A DNA stretch of 64,000 nucleotides from Gammaproteobacteria bacterium. Its GTDB lineage: Bacteria; Pseudomonadota; Gammaproteobacteria; Nevskiales; Nevskiaceae. Shown here piece after piece: positions 1 to 10,923 of the stretch. The notes beneath the pieces are model-generated. The model had not been told where the DNA came from. It was given only the letters and a program-made list of their open reading frames with translations, and did no database searches. Positions within the stretch are counted from its first letter, which is position 1; each line of letters begins with the position of its first letter. The stretch spans positions 62,001 through 126,000 of the forward strand of contig JAHZLQ010000068.1 in NCBI GenBank assembly GCA_022599775.1. The letters are read 5' to 3'. Both the position numbers and the translations under genes were made by a program.

Positions 1-133
1 CTGCGCAGCCTCCGTCGGACGCCAGCCTCGCTGGCGCCGGTTAGCTCAAGCGTTGAGGCTGTAGAAAAACCCCAAACTGGCCTATTTCTAGCGTCATTTG
101 CGGCATCACTGGTCGATTTTTCCGGATAGGCCC

Positions 134-1695
134 ATGGCCCGCTACAAGCCCCGCGATCCGTACGCTGCCTTGCTCTTGCCGGTGAGTCTCGCCGCACAGA
201 TCCACCCTGGGACTTGTGAGTACGCCGTGAATTGGATCGTCGATCACGACATCGATTTGTCGGTGTTCGATGCGCGTTATTGCAACGACGACACGGGGGC
301 TTCGGCCTATCACCCTGGGATTCCGTTGAAGGTGGTGCTGCTGGGCTATTCCCGCGGTTTGACGTCCAGCCGGACCATTGCCCAGGCCTGCGAGGAAAAT
401 GTGCTGTTCATGGCCTTGGCCGGTGATGTGCGTCCGCATTTCACGACCCTTGCGGCGTTCATTCGCCAGATGCCGGATCAGATTCTTCCGGTGTTTCGCG
501 ATGTGTTGTTGGTCTGTGATGAGGAAGGCTTGATCGGCAAGGCCTTGTTTGCCGTGGACGGCTGCAAGCTGCCTTCGAATGCCTCACGAGAGTGGAGCGG
601 CACACCGAAGGAATTGGAAAGAAGGTCGAAAAAATGGAAGCGGCTGTGGCCGGCCTGCTGCTTCACCACCGAGTGGAAGACGAACTGCCGCATCCCCCGC
701 CGTCAGATCGGCGGACCCGGGAGGAAAAGCACATCGAGACTTTGAGCCAGCGCAGCCGCAAGCTGCGAGAAGCGCTGGCGAGTCTACCCGCTCGCAAAGG
801 CGCCAAAGGCCAGGATCTCAAAGTGAATGTGACCGATCCGGATTCGGCGACGATGCGAACGTCTCACGGTACGGTACAAGGCTATACCGGCGTGGCGGTG
901 GTGGATGATAAAAGCCAGGTCGTGGTGAATGCCGAAGCGTTTGGAACCGGTACCGAAAACGCCTTACTTCCACCGGTACTGGACAGCACCCGGGAACACT
1001 TTGCGGCGATCGGCGGCGATGATCCCTTGAACAAGGCTGTGGTAACGGCCGATTCCGGCTATCACAGCGAAGCGACGCTGAAAGCCTTGAAGGAGGCGGG
1101 CGTCACCGCTCTGGTGGCCGATGTCGGCATGCGCGCGCGTGATCCTCGCTTTTCCGATGCCCAGCGTCACAAGCCATCGAAACCAAAACCGAAAGCTCGG
1201 TTGTTTGTCCCACACGATTTCCATCACGATCCCTTGGCCAACACCTGCGTCTGCCCGGCTGGGCAGTCGCTGAAATGCAGCACGCGACGCGCCGTGATCA
1301 AAGGCTATGCCGGACCGGTCTTTGAAGGCAGGCCAGAACAATGCCGTGCCTGCCCGCTCAGACAACAATGCCTGAGAAAGCCCAAGACCACGCCGTATCG
1401 CCAGGTCGCTTTTCTCACCAAGATTCAGGACACCCATCCGCACACGGCGGCGATGAGAAAACACATCGATCATCCGGATGGGCGATCGATCTACGGTCGC
1501 CGCATGGCGGTGGTCGAACCGGTCTTCGGCAACCTGCACAATCACCGACTGCGACGATTCACGCTCCGAGGCCGAGACAAGGTCAACGCGCAGTGGACTC
1601 TTTTCTGTCTGGTGCACAATCTGCAAAAGCTGCAGCCGAGGATTGTCCGAAGGCAACACAACGCGGCATCAAGAAGGAAACAGGAGGGCCGATGA
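134..1695 (+). pseudogene. IS1182-type transposase, split by a frameshift
   Basis: DDE-type transposase of the IS1182 group, read in two frames. The first part starts at ATG 134 and carries the N-terminal DUF772-like region (HPGIPLKVVLLGYSRGL, then FAVDGCKLPSNASREWSGT). The second part, in the -1 frame, carries the DDE core (VVTADSGYHSE), a Cys cluster (CVCPAG, then CRACPLRQQC) and the C-terminal block GRRMAVVEPVFGNL with RFTLRGRDKVNAQWTL. The frames must switch near 615-640, where a run of six A lies at 629-634. Either this is a disabled copy or it is expressed by frameshifting; IS1182 elements normally have a single frame. A candidate left terminal repeat begins near 53 (ttgaggctgtagaaaaac). 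I found no matching right end. Confidence 0.85.
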
Positions 1696-1786
1696 ACGAA
1701 AAGAGGCGTGCAAAGCGGCATCGGACGCTCGAAATCAGCGACCGGTGGTCATCGACGCCATCGCATCGAGCCACCAAGCGATCGAC

Positions 1787-1996
1787 ATGACGGCCAGCCA
1801 AACGATGCTCAACGACATCGCCCGGCTTCTCAACGGCCGTCCGCGCAAGACTTTGGATTGGAGAACGCCCGAAGAGGCTATGGCCGAAGAAATCGCTAAT
1901 TTATCAAATCGTGTTGCACTTGACTCTCGAGTCCAAGCGGCACCTATTAACTTTAGGCTAGACCAAGAGCGATACGCGCCGGCATTAAACTGCTGA
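1787..1996 (+). pseudogene. C-terminal remnant of an IS30-type transposase
   Basis: Only the last 50 or so residues of a transposase remain. The block LNGRPRKTLDWRTPEEAM followed by VALDS is the characteristic end of IS30-family transposases. Nothing upstream in this frame resembles the rest of the IS30 protein, and the frame runs past the usual end to a stop near 1996. The remnant directly follows the IS1182-type transposase, so the site looks like an accumulation point for insertion sequences where one element was truncated by another or by deletion. Confidence 0.75.
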
Positions 1997-2040
1997 AATG
2001 AAGGAGCCGTATAACCATCGGTTAACCCGCGTGCGCACCG

Positions 2041-2631
2041 ATGGCCCCGACTGATCGCGATCCCTCAAACGGCTATGAGGCCGTTGCTTCCGAATACATG
2101 AGGCGACGCGAGCAGTCCGGCATTGGTATCACAACGGTCCAGACCTGGGCTCGATCGCTCAAGTCCGGCGCGGCGATTCTCGATCTGGGCTGCGGACATG
2201 GCCTGCCGATCTCGGCGGCATTGATGGACGAGGGATTCATCGTTTATGGCATCGATGCCTCGCCGAGCCTGACTGCCGCGTTTCGCAGCCGCTTTCCTCG
2301 GGCACAGGTGGCTTGTGAGACGGTCGAAGATTCGAATTTCTTCGGCCGCAAATTTGACGCAGTGATTGCGGTGGGATTGATGTTTCTGCTGTCCGCCGAC
2401 ATGCAGGACCAGCTCATTCAACGGGTCGCGCAGACATTGAACTCGGATGGCCGCTTTCTGTTCACCTCGCCAACCGAAGCTTGCACTTGGGACGATGTAT
2501 TGACCGGGCAGCAGTCACGATCCTTGGGCGCACAGGCCTACGAGGCCATCCTTTCGAAGGCTGGACTCGCCTTGGTCGACGAGTGCTTGGATGAGGGAGA
2601 CAACCACTACTACGTCAGCTGCAAGCGATGA
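2041..2631 (+). CDS. class I SAM-dependent methyltransferase
   Basis: A 196-residue cytoplasmic protein with the Rossmann-type SAM-binding fold. Motif I is ILDLGCGHG at residues 46-54, the acidic residue after strand 2 is in YGIDAS, and FDAVIAVG is the usual motif after strand 4. Size and motifs fit small stand-alone methyltransferases of the UbiE/Tam type; the substrate cannot be deduced. The gene stands alone between the insertion-sequence scar and the oppositely oriented amidase, and is followed by a hairpin with a T-run. Confidence 0.8.
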   Translation: MAPTDRDPSNGYEAVASEYMRRREQSGIGITTVQTWARSLKSGAAILDLGCGHGLPISAALMDEGFIVYGIDASPSLTAAFRSRFPRAQVACETVEDSNFFGRKFDAVIAVGLMFLLSADMQDQLIQRVAQTLNSDGRFLFTSPTEACTWDDVLTGQQSRSLGAQAYEAILSKAGLALVDECLDEGDNHYYVSCKR

Positions 2632-2652
2632 GGTCTAGTCCCTGCAGCGCTT

Positions 2653-2691
2653 AGTGCTGGACATGTAGCTGAATACCGCCGGCACTTTTTT
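2653..2691 (+). terminator. terminator after the methyltransferase
   Basis: Arms agtgctgg (2653-2660) and ccggcact (2679-2686) pair over eight bases with one G-U pair, followed by six T. It lies 22 bases after the methyltransferase stop and before the convergent amidase gene. The loop is long (18 bases), so strength is uncertain. Confidence 0.5.
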
Positions 2692-2708
2692 ACCAGGATT
2701 GCGTAGTG

Positions 2709-4571
2709 CTACGGCGCCACGCCGAGCAGTTCCTGCAAGGCCTGCAGATAGACGTCCAGCGGCAGGTCTTCCGGCGCCACCGACCCGGCTTGCATCAGGG
2801 CCAGCTGCTGGCGTTCGTTGAATTCCGCCAGCAAGGGAATCTCGCTGAGCGTGGAAGGCACGATGTCCGGCGGTGCGCGGTGCTGCGTGGCTTGCTCGTA
2901 GTCATAGGCGATGCCGATGCCATTGCCTTCGTCGAATCGGCGCACGAAGATTTCCATGCCACGCGGTACGCCGACGCTGTCGTCGATACCCACCGGCACC
3001 ACGATCGAGCCCATATGCGTGGTCGAGCCCAGATCACAGGTGCGCCCGCCGGTTGGACCCGGTGACAGCAGGAAGGCGTCCAGCCGCACCGGATTGCCCT
3101 GCCCGTCCAGAACCGGTGCGCCAGCCTCGTCGACCAGTGCGTCCATGATGCCTTCGACATAGGCACGCTCCGCATCCATCGCCGCCAACTCTTCCTCGGT
3201 GCCGGGCTGATCCGGATCGCCAAGAGCGGCTGAAATCACCAGGGCCACCGAACGCAGGCCGACGCGTCCGGTCTCCAGGATGCCGTCGATTCCGACACAG
3301 GCCTCGCGCCCGTTCGAGCTTCCGGAGTTGAGGCTGCTCAGACAGTGCCGGGCACTGCTGCCGCCTTCGAGTTCGAAGGTATTGAAGTAGTCGCCGACAT
3401 CGTAGTTCTGGTTGCCGGCGCCGCGACTGGTGAAGTCCGGCAGGTAGACGTCGTAGATATTGGCGCCCATCTCGGCCATCTTCTGCGCTGCCGCCTCGAT
3501 CAGTTCACCCTGGGCGCCGGTGCCATAGGGTTCGATGTTGCTGCCAAGCTGGCGCAGCACGCCGATGTTGCGGCCGGCCACGCCGTAGACTTCGCGATCC
3601 AGGAACTGCGTGTAGCTCTGTGGGCGTGCACTCTCCGGAAATTCTAGGGTGCGGGCGTCGCGTGGATCGACACTGGCCATTGCGGAGAGCATCAGCGCGG
3701 AATCGCGCACGCTGCGCGTCATTGGCCCGCCGGTGTCACGCGCATGCGACAGCGGAAAGATGCCGTGCTGGCTGACCACGCCGAGGCTAGGTCGGATGCC
3801 GACCAGACCTTCCACCGAGGAGGGATGCCGAATCGACTGACAGGTGTCCGAACCGGTGCCGCCCAGGGCGAAATTGGCGGCCAGCGAGGCGCCGGTGCCG
3901 GACGACGAACCCGCCGGACTTTGCGTGGTGTTGTACGGGTTGCTGACCTGAATGCCGCGATTGGAAATGCCGGTGGTGAAGTAGGCGAACTCGTCCTGGT
4001 TGGCCTTGCCGAGTATCAGCGCGCCGGCGGCACGCAGACCGCGCACGCTTTCGGCATCGATTCCGGCGCGGTGTCCCAGCATCGAATACGAGCCGGAGGT
4101 GGACGGTGCATCGAAGGTGTCGTAGTTGTCCTTGAGCAGGACCGGCATGCAGTGCAGATAGCGCTCGCCGATTCCGCCGTCGCGCTCATAAAGCGCGTCC
4201 AGCGCTTCGGCCTGATCGATGGCGTTGTCGTTGATGTAGAGCACGCCGCGTATCGGCAGCAGTCCGCTGGGCTGCAGCGCGTTGTTGTAGGCGAGTATCC
4301 GGTCGATATATCGCTGGGTCAGCTCCACACAGGTGAGCGGATCGCCGTCTTCGGTGACTTGTTCGCCGGCAAGGGCGGCATGCACATCCGCCATGGTGGC
4401 TTCGATCAGTTCGAAAAGCGGTGCTTCCGAACCGCTGCCCGGAGGATGTCCCGGCGTGCCGGGTTCACCCAGCGGGCCATCCGGCGAACTGGAACCGCAG
4501 GCGGCCAAGGCCAGCACAGACAGTGCAATCAGGCCGCTGATCAGCCATTGCCTCGAATTTTGGTACGCCAT
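2709..4571 (-). CDS. lipoprotein amidase (amidase signature family)
   Basis: A 620-residue enzyme of the amidase signature family, which hydrolyses amide bonds with a Ser-cisSer-Lys triad. The Lys is in PVLLKDN (Lys147), the cis-Ser lies in the GSSSG block (221-225) and the nucleophile is the Ser of CQSIRHP (Ser246). The N-terminus is a lipoprotein signal ending LALAACGSS with lipid-anchor Cys25, so the enzyme should sit in the periplasm on a membrane. It is longer than typical amidases (450-500) because of an acidic spacer between residues 26 and 50 and insertions in the C-terminal half. Substrate unknown; peptide amidase-like enzymes have this architecture. Monocistronic. Confidence 0.88.
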   Translation of the reverse strand: MAYQNSRQWLISGLIALSVLALAACGSSSPDGPLGEPGTPGHPPGSGSEAPLFELIEATMADVHAALAGEQVTEDGDPLTCVELTQRYIDRILAYNNALQPSGLLPIRGVLYINDNAIDQAEALDALYERDGGIGERYLHCMPVLLKDNYDTFDAPSTSGSYSMLGHRAGIDAESVRGLRAAGALILGKANQDEFAYFTTGISNRGIQVSNPYNTTQSPAGSSSGTGASLAANFALGGTGSDTCQSIRHPSSVEGLVGIRPSLGVVSQHGIFPLSHARDTGGPMTRSVRDSALMLSAMASVDPRDARTLEFPESARPQSYTQFLDREVYGVAGRNIGVLRQLGSNIEPYGTGAQGELIEAAAQKMAEMGANIYDVYLPDFTSRGAGNQNYDVGDYFNTFELEGGSSARHCLSSLNSGSSNGREACVGIDGILETGRVGLRSVALVISAALGDPDQPGTEEELAAMDAERAYVEGIMDALVDEAGAPVLDGQGNPVRLDAFLLSPGPTGGRTCDLGSTTHMGSIVVPVGIDDSVGVPRGMEIFVRRFDEGNGIGIAYDYEQATQHRAPPDIVPSTLSEIPLLAEFNERQQLALMQAGSVAPEDLPLDVYLQALQELLGVAP

Positions 4572-4699
4572 CCCGGTCGTTCCCAGCCACGCGGCGTGCG
4601 CGCTTATCGTCCTTGTTTGAGAACTGACAGCAGCAAATGCAATGCCAGAGTATGTACAACAGCTGCGAAGGGCAGCGGCGAAGGGCAGCGGCGAAGGGA

Positions 4700-5785
4700 C
4701 TATTGCTTGCGCGTAAAGCGGTTACGGCCGACCGACGATGATTCCGCCGTTTCCGTGCCAGGCTTGGTCTCGGGGAACGCGTCCCAGGTGCCGGCTTCGA
4801 CACGATCCCGGCCGTTGGCCTTGGCGCGATACAGCGCACTGTCGACGAGAGCCAGCAGTTGTTCCGGCGAGTATCGCTCGAAGTGGCGTTCGTCGACCGT
4901 GGCCACACCGATGGACACCGTGACCCTGCGACCGGGGCCGTTCGGGTGTGCCGGGTGCTCGATCTCGGCGGCAGCCACATTGGCACGAATCGACTGCGCC
5001 ATCAGCAACGCGCTTTCGATGTCGGTCGAGGGCAGGATCACCGCGAACTCCTCGCCACCGAAACGGCAGGCGAAATCACCGGCACGGCGGACACGCTGCG
5101 TGATCGCGCAGGCAACCCGCCTCAGGGCATTGTCCCCGGCGATGTGTCCGGCGGCATCGTTGAATGCCTTGAATTCGTCGATATCCAGAATCAGCAGGCT
5201 CATCGGCGAGCGGTCGCGCAGGCTACGCCGCCATTCGACCTCGATCTGCTGATCGAAGGTTCTGCGATTGTAGAGACCCGTCAGACCGTCGTGCATGGCG
5301 TCACGACGCATGCCCATGGAATCTTCGACCAGGCGCACGCAGTCGTTGAGGATGGTCTTGATGGTAGGCGCATCCAGGTCGGAGAGAATCCGCGAACGCG
5401 CGACGCACAGGGCTCCTACCACCTTCTTGCCGGCGTCATAGACCGGCACCGCGGCGACACTGCCGATCTCCAGCAGATCGCTTGAAATATCCGGCTCGCT
5501 CCGCCTGATCACACCCGACGGACTGGCGGCGAACACGGCCTGCCCGGTCCGCTGCACGACCTGGCACGACGACAACATCGACAAGTCGACTTCGTCCGGA
5601 TTGACGTTATAGGCGACCACCGGCAGCGTTCCGCTGGGCGCGAACATCGTGATTACGGAATAACGGCTGGACGTGCCCAGCGCCGCGAGGCGCGCGATAC
5701 GGTAAAGGTTGTAGTCGGTCGTCCCTGGCTGGATGCCGAAAAGGTCGAAAACCTCCTGCTCCAGCCGCTCTCGCTTGTCCGTCAT
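4700..5785 (-). CDS. GAF-GGDEF diguanylate cyclase
   Basis: A 361-residue cytoplasmic signalling protein. Residues 20-155 look like a GAF sensor domain and residues 165-335 form a GGDEF domain that makes cyclic di-GMP. The active-site motif is intact (RFGGEEF, GGEEF at 243-247) and an inhibitory I-site RAGD lies at 234-237, so product inhibition is expected. I chose ATG 5785 (MTDKRERLEQ) because the upstream extension in the same frame is low-complexity and unlike any domain; there is no strong Shine-Dalgarno. The ligand sensed by the GAF domain is unknown. Monocistronic, with an AT-rich stretch upstream that may hold its promoter. Confidence 0.9.
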   Translation of the reverse strand: MTDKRERLEQEVFDLFGIQPGTTDYNLYRIARLAALGTSSRYSVITMFAPSGTLPVVAYNVNPDEVDLSMLSSCQVVQRTGQAVFAASPSGVIRRSEPDISSDLLEIGSVAAVPVYDAGKKVVGALCVARSRILSDLDAPTIKTILNDCVRLVEDSMGMRRDAMHDGLTGLYNRRTFDQQIEVEWRRSLRDRSPMSLLILDIDEFKAFNDAAGHIAGDNALRRVACAITQRVRRAGDFACRFGGEEFAVILPSTDIESALLMAQSIRANVAAAEIEHPAHPNGPGRRVTVSIGVATVDERHFERYSPEQLLALVDSALYRAKANGRDRVEAGTWDAFPETKPGTETAESSSVGRNRFTRKQ

Positions 5786-6101
5786 GCTCAATGACACCCT
5801 TGCGCTCCCTGCATCTAGTCCGGCCACGTTCAGCGGTTGGCAGACCATCGAACGTCCGCAACTCGCCCCGTTACACCACCAAAGTAAGGGGTACGACGGG
5901 GTACGACGCTGGGCCACTCTAACCGACCCGCCGAGGACTCATTCCTATTTTTTACACCCATTTACCACAAAGTAAACCGTAGTGACAATTTCGCCAAATT
6001 CGAAGAAATTCCACATAGTTTACCGAACTTTTCCAGCGCTTAATCTTGAATCTGCCCGAGCCGGGCAGAGGCCTGAGACCTCTGCAGTGTCTCGTCTATT
6101 G
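5786..6101. other. AT-rich intergenic stretch
   Basis: No convincing gene. Bases 5940-6060 are clearly richer in A and T than the surroundings, which suits a promoter for the diguanylate cyclase gene on the minus strand, but I cannot name defined -35 and -10 boxes. Confidence 0.4.
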
Positions 6102-6317
6102 TCATAGGACCTCCGACAATTCGAAAAATCGGCGTAACGCGGGCAAGCGCGGGCCTCTTGCGCACTTCAATTGATACAGGGCCCGGCTGAAATTTGCCTG
6201 ATTTCCGATCTCAAGCCGCTTTGGGCGGCCGACCTCGACCAGTTCCCGGGTGACCGCCTCCGGCGGCGCCGCGACGCCAACACCATTGACCGCTGCGCGC
6301 GCACAGCATCGGAGCAA
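6102..6317 (-). pseudogene. probable C-terminal remnant of a LysR-type regulator
   Basis: A 71-codon frame whose end (RELVEVGRPKRLEI, then CARGPRLPALRRFFELSE) resembles the last 50 residues of LysR-family effector-binding domains of the YeiE/CbbR sort. Its orientation, divergent from the decayed yeiH next door, is the usual arrangement of such a regulator with its transporter gene. The DNA-binding domain and most of the effector domain are missing. The assignment rests on weak C-terminal similarity and context. Confidence 0.35.
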
Positions 6318-6331
6318 CGAGTCTAGCCATC

Positions 6332-6848
6332 ATGCTCGGCATCACGATCGGCAACAGCGTCTATCCGCGACTCGCCCACTCTGCGAGTGCTGGCGTTGAT
6401 CTTTCTCGCGGACAACGGCTGCGGCTCGGGATCGTCCTCTACCGCTTTCTCGTGCAGTTTCGGGACATTCTGGGCATGGGCCTGGCGGACATCGCCATCG
6501 CCGCCGTGGCGGTCGGCTCGGTCTTCGGTCTGGCGGTGCTCGCCACCGAACCGGTGGTTCGCGGGCAGGCCCACAGAGTATCTGTCGCCGTGGCCACGTT
6601 GCCGGTGTTCGGCATACTCGGCATGTTCATATGCCCGCTGCTCTTTCCGTATCTCGGGCTGAGCGAACACGCTTTCGGGCTGTCCGCGGGCGCAACGATT
6701 CACGAAGTGCAGGTCCTGGCGGTCACTCGGGCGGTCAGCGCGCACGGCGATGGCCGCGCTGGGGTTGAATACCCAGATCGGTACGATCCGACAGGCCGGC
6801 ATCGGCCCCTTGCTGCTGGCCATGACGCTGTATGCGGCGCTGCGGCCG
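6332..6848 (+). pseudogene. decayed YeiH/UPF0324-type membrane transporter gene
   Basis: Pieces of the YeiH (UPF0324) family, putative sulfate exporters, are recognisable in two frames. Frame one gives LGITIGNSVYPRLA, LRLGIVLYRFLVQFRDI and FPYLGLSEHAFGL followed by AGATIHEV. Frame two, from 6750, gives MAALGLNTQIGTIRQAG, the typical C-terminal segment. The N-terminal helices, the central part (between FGLAVLA and TEPVVRGQAH) and about 80 residues after AGATIHEV are deleted. No full-length protein can be made. The neighbouring LysR-like remnant suggests a regulator-transporter pair was lost together. Confidence 0.75.
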
Positions 6849-6892
6849 GCTGCTCGCGACGCGGGCCTCGTTCAGCCCAGCCCCGAACGCGC

Positions 6893-7867
6893 TCAGCCGC
6901 AGAGCGCCCGGCGCGCAGCCTGGTACTCGCATAACAGGCGTTCCACCCGCTGACCGACCGGCTCGATCGCCTTGATCGCTCCAATCCCCTGCCCACAACC
7001 CCAGATGTCCTTCCAGGCCTTGGGGCCGACCGTACCGTCGCTCACTTCGGCTGTACCGAAGTCAATTGCGCTGGCGTCACCATCGGCCAGGTTATCCGGG
7101 TCCATCCCGGCGCGGGCGATCGAAGGTTTCAGGTAGTTGCCGTTCACTCCGCTGAATTGGCTCGTGTAGACGATGTCCGCTGCGTGGCTATCGACCACCA
7201 TCTGCTTGTAGTCACCGATCGCGTTGGCCTCGTCGGTCGCGATGAAGGCCGAGCCGATATAGGCCAGATCGGCCCCCATGGCCTGCGCCGCCAGCACGGA
7301 ACGGCCGTTGGCAATGCAACCGGACAGCAGCAGCGGACCGTCGAACCATTCGCGGATTTCCTGCACCAGCGCGAATGGCGAAGTCGTTCCCGCGTGCCCA
7401 CCGGCGCCGGCAGCGACGGCAATCAGGCCATCGGCCCCCTTCTCGATCGCCTTGCGCGCGAAACGGTCGTTGATGATGTCGTGCAGCACGATTCCGCCGT
7501 AACTGTGAATCGCCTCGTTGACGTCACTGCGCGCACCGAGCGAGGTGATGACGATCGGCACCTTGTACTTCACACATAGCTCGAGATCATGCTGCAGACG
7601 GTCGTTGGACCGATGCACGATCAGGTTGACGGCGAACGGCGCGGTGGGCTGCTCCGGATGTGCCTGACTGTGCGCCTCGAGCTCGGCGCTGATGCGTTGC
7701 AGCCACTGCTCGAACATCGCGGCGGGGCGTGCGTTGAGCGACGGAAACGAACCGACGACGCCGGCCTTGCACTGCGCGATCACCAAGTCCGGGTTGGACA
7801 CGATGAACATCGGCGAACACACCACCGGCAGGCTGAGCCGGCCTTCCAGAATCTTGGGCAAGGCCAT
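6893..7867 (-). CDS. nitronate monooxygenase-like flavoprotein
   Basis: A 324-residue FMN-dependent TIM-barrel protein of the nitronate monooxygenase/2-nitropropane dioxygenase family. Seen are the N-terminal LPVVCSPMFIVSNP block, the phosphate-binding loop region around AAGAGGHAG, LLSGCIANGRSVLAAQAMGA and AYIGSAFIATDE. Family members oxidise alkyl nitronates or act as NAD(P)H:quinone or enoyl-type reductases, so the substrate is open. ATG 7867 is chosen because aggagt lies seven bases upstream; the longer reading frame has no such site. The gene follows icd on the same strand after about 70 bases and could be co-transcribed. Confidence 0.82.
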   Translation of the reverse strand: MALPKILEGRLSLPVVCSPMFIVSNPDLVIAQCKAGVVGSFPSLNARPAAMFEQWLQRISAELEAHSQAHPEQPTAPFAVNLIVHRSNDRLQHDLELCVKYKVPIVITSLGARSDVNEAIHSYGGIVLHDIINDRFARKAIEKGADGLIAVAAGAGGHAGTTSPFALVQEIREWFDGPLLLSGCIANGRSVLAAQAMGADLAYIGSAFIATDEANAIGDYKQMVVDSHAADIVYTSQFSGVNGNYLKPSIARAGMDPDNLADGDASAIDFGTAEVSDGTVGPKAWKDIWGCGQGIGAIKAIEPVGQRVERLLCEYQAARRALCG

Positions 7868-7936
7868 CTGACACTCCTGAGTACGAGAATATTCTTGTTT
7901 TGCGCGCCCGAGGTGGCCACGCAGTGGCGACACCGC

Positions 7937-9694
<1,758 letters not shown>

Positions 9695-9788
9695 CGTCTT
9701 TATCTCCTTGCGGGATTCGGGATCGGCCTAGCGTGATGCGCAGATGGCTATTGTATACCCAGCCCCTTGCAGAACCGGACATTCACGC

Positions 9789-10847
9789 ATGCAGACCGAC
9801 CACCGATCCCGATCGGAATCCGCCCTTCGCCGCCGATCGGTGACCCCCGAAGCGTTCCGTGTGTCCGCCGAATTGATGGGCACCGCGCTGGCGAAACCTT
9901 CGCGGCGCGCGCTGGCCCTGGCGGTCGACGGCGCGCTGGTGGCCACGGTCTCGCACGGCAGCGGCCTGCTGCTGGCCGGTGGCGCCGCGGCGGCCGTCTA
10001 CGTCCTGGGTGGACGGCGGCTCGGCAAGGGACGCGGGTCCAAGCTGGCCGGCAAAGGCGCGCTCGCGGTTTGCGCGGTCATCGTATTCGCTCTTACCGTC
10101 TCGATCCTCAACCCGATCTGGCAGGACGCCAACTCCGATACGCGTTCGCGCGAAGCCCGCCCGAGCGCGGAAGGACTCGCCATCGGCGGCGCCGTCGCCA
10201 GCATCGATCTATGTCGCGACACCGACTGCCGAGAGGCCGCCGTGGTGAACTTTGCGACCGCGCTGCGCGACGCCGGCGAATCTGCCGACGACACCATCGA
10301 ATCGGTCGAGGGGCTGGCTCAGGGCGCCGTCAGCGACGACACGGAGCGCGAGCGCCTGATCGATACCGCACGGGCAGCCATCGCCGGGCATCCGGGATCA
10401 CCCGGTGAAACCGAGGATTCCGGGCCGGAGCCAGAAGCTGATGCCCAATCCGTCCCGTTCGGCGAGCGGATTCGCGATTTCAGCGTGGTGGCTGCGCTGC
10501 GTACGCTGATCAGCGACCTCGGCCTGGGCGTCGGTTGGGGCGCGCTCTATTTCACCTTGCTGCCGGTCTGGTGGAACGGCCGCACCCCCGGCAAGCACCT
10601 GCTCGGCATACGCATCGTGCACCTCAGCGGACGACCGCTGAGCTACTGGGACGCATTCTCGCGCTACGGCGGCTACGCGGCGGGGCTGGCCACCGGGCTG
10701 CTGGGATTTCTGCAGGTGTATTGGGATGACAACCGCCAGGCGATTCACGACAAGATCGGATTCACGGCGGTCATCGTCGATGGCAAGCCGACGGCGGCGA
10801 CGGCGACGGCGACGCACGATCACGATCAACCGCCGCTGTCGGATTGA
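9789..10847 (+). CDS. RDD-family membrane protein with a large soluble insertion
   Basis: About 352 residues. The N-terminal part (RRALALAVDGALVATV) and C-terminal part (TPGKHLLGIRIVHLSG, then AFSRYGGYAAGLATGL and DDNRQAIHDKIGFTAVIVD) match the RDD family of membrane proteins of unclear function, some of which are ion antiporters. Between the first two hydrophobic segments and the RDD end lies a soluble acidic stretch of roughly 130 residues containing two Cys (CRDTDCRE), probably extracytoplasmic. ATG 9789 (MQTDH) is preferred to the codon at 9744; neither has a strong ribosome site. The gene diverges from icd. The last codons contain a gcgac-type simple repeat. Confidence 0.7.
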   Translation: MQTDHRSRSESALRRRSVTPEAFRVSAELMGTALAKPSRRALALAVDGALVATVSHGSGLLLAGGAAAAVYVLGGRRLGKGRGSKLAGKGALAVCAVIVFALTVSILNPIWQDANSDTRSREARPSAEGLAIGGAVASIDLCRDTDCREAAVVNFATALRDAGESADDTIESVEGLAQGAVSDDTERERLIDTARAAIAGHPGSPGETEDSGPEPEADAQSVPFGERIRDFSVVAALRTLISDLGLGVGWGALYFTLLPVWWNGRTPGKHLLGIRIVHLSGRPLSYWDAFSRYGGYAAGLATGLLGFLQVYWDDNRQAIHDKIGFTAVIVDGKPTAATATATHDHDQPPLSD

Positions 10848-10856
10848 GAGAAGCAC

Positions 10857-10888
10857 AAAAAAGGCGGCCTGTCCGCAAACAGGCCGCC
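10857..10888 (-). terminator. bidirectional-type terminator between RDD gene and grxD
   Basis: Perfect ten-base arms ggcggcctgt (10863-10872) and acaggccgcc (10879-10888) with a six-base loop. Six A precede the stem, giving a T-run on the minus strand, so it terminates grxD; it may also stop the convergent RDD transcript. Confidence 0.85.
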
Positions 10889-10923
10889 GATCTGGTACAT
10901 CTCATGCACTTGCTCTCAGGGGA

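Noticed and set aside
20-36. Hairpin cgccag-cctcg-ctggcg at the left edge.
   Set aside because: No T-run follows and the upstream gene is outside the window, so it cannot be called a terminator.
7886-7895. agaatattct palindrome upstream of the nitronate monooxygenase-like gene.
   Set aside because: Ten-base AT palindromes are common and no second copy or regulator was seen; it may just be part of a promoter.
10795-10820. gcgac-type simple repeat at the end of the RDD gene.
   Set aside because: It is inside the coding end and encodes a Thr/Ala tail; no other function is supported.
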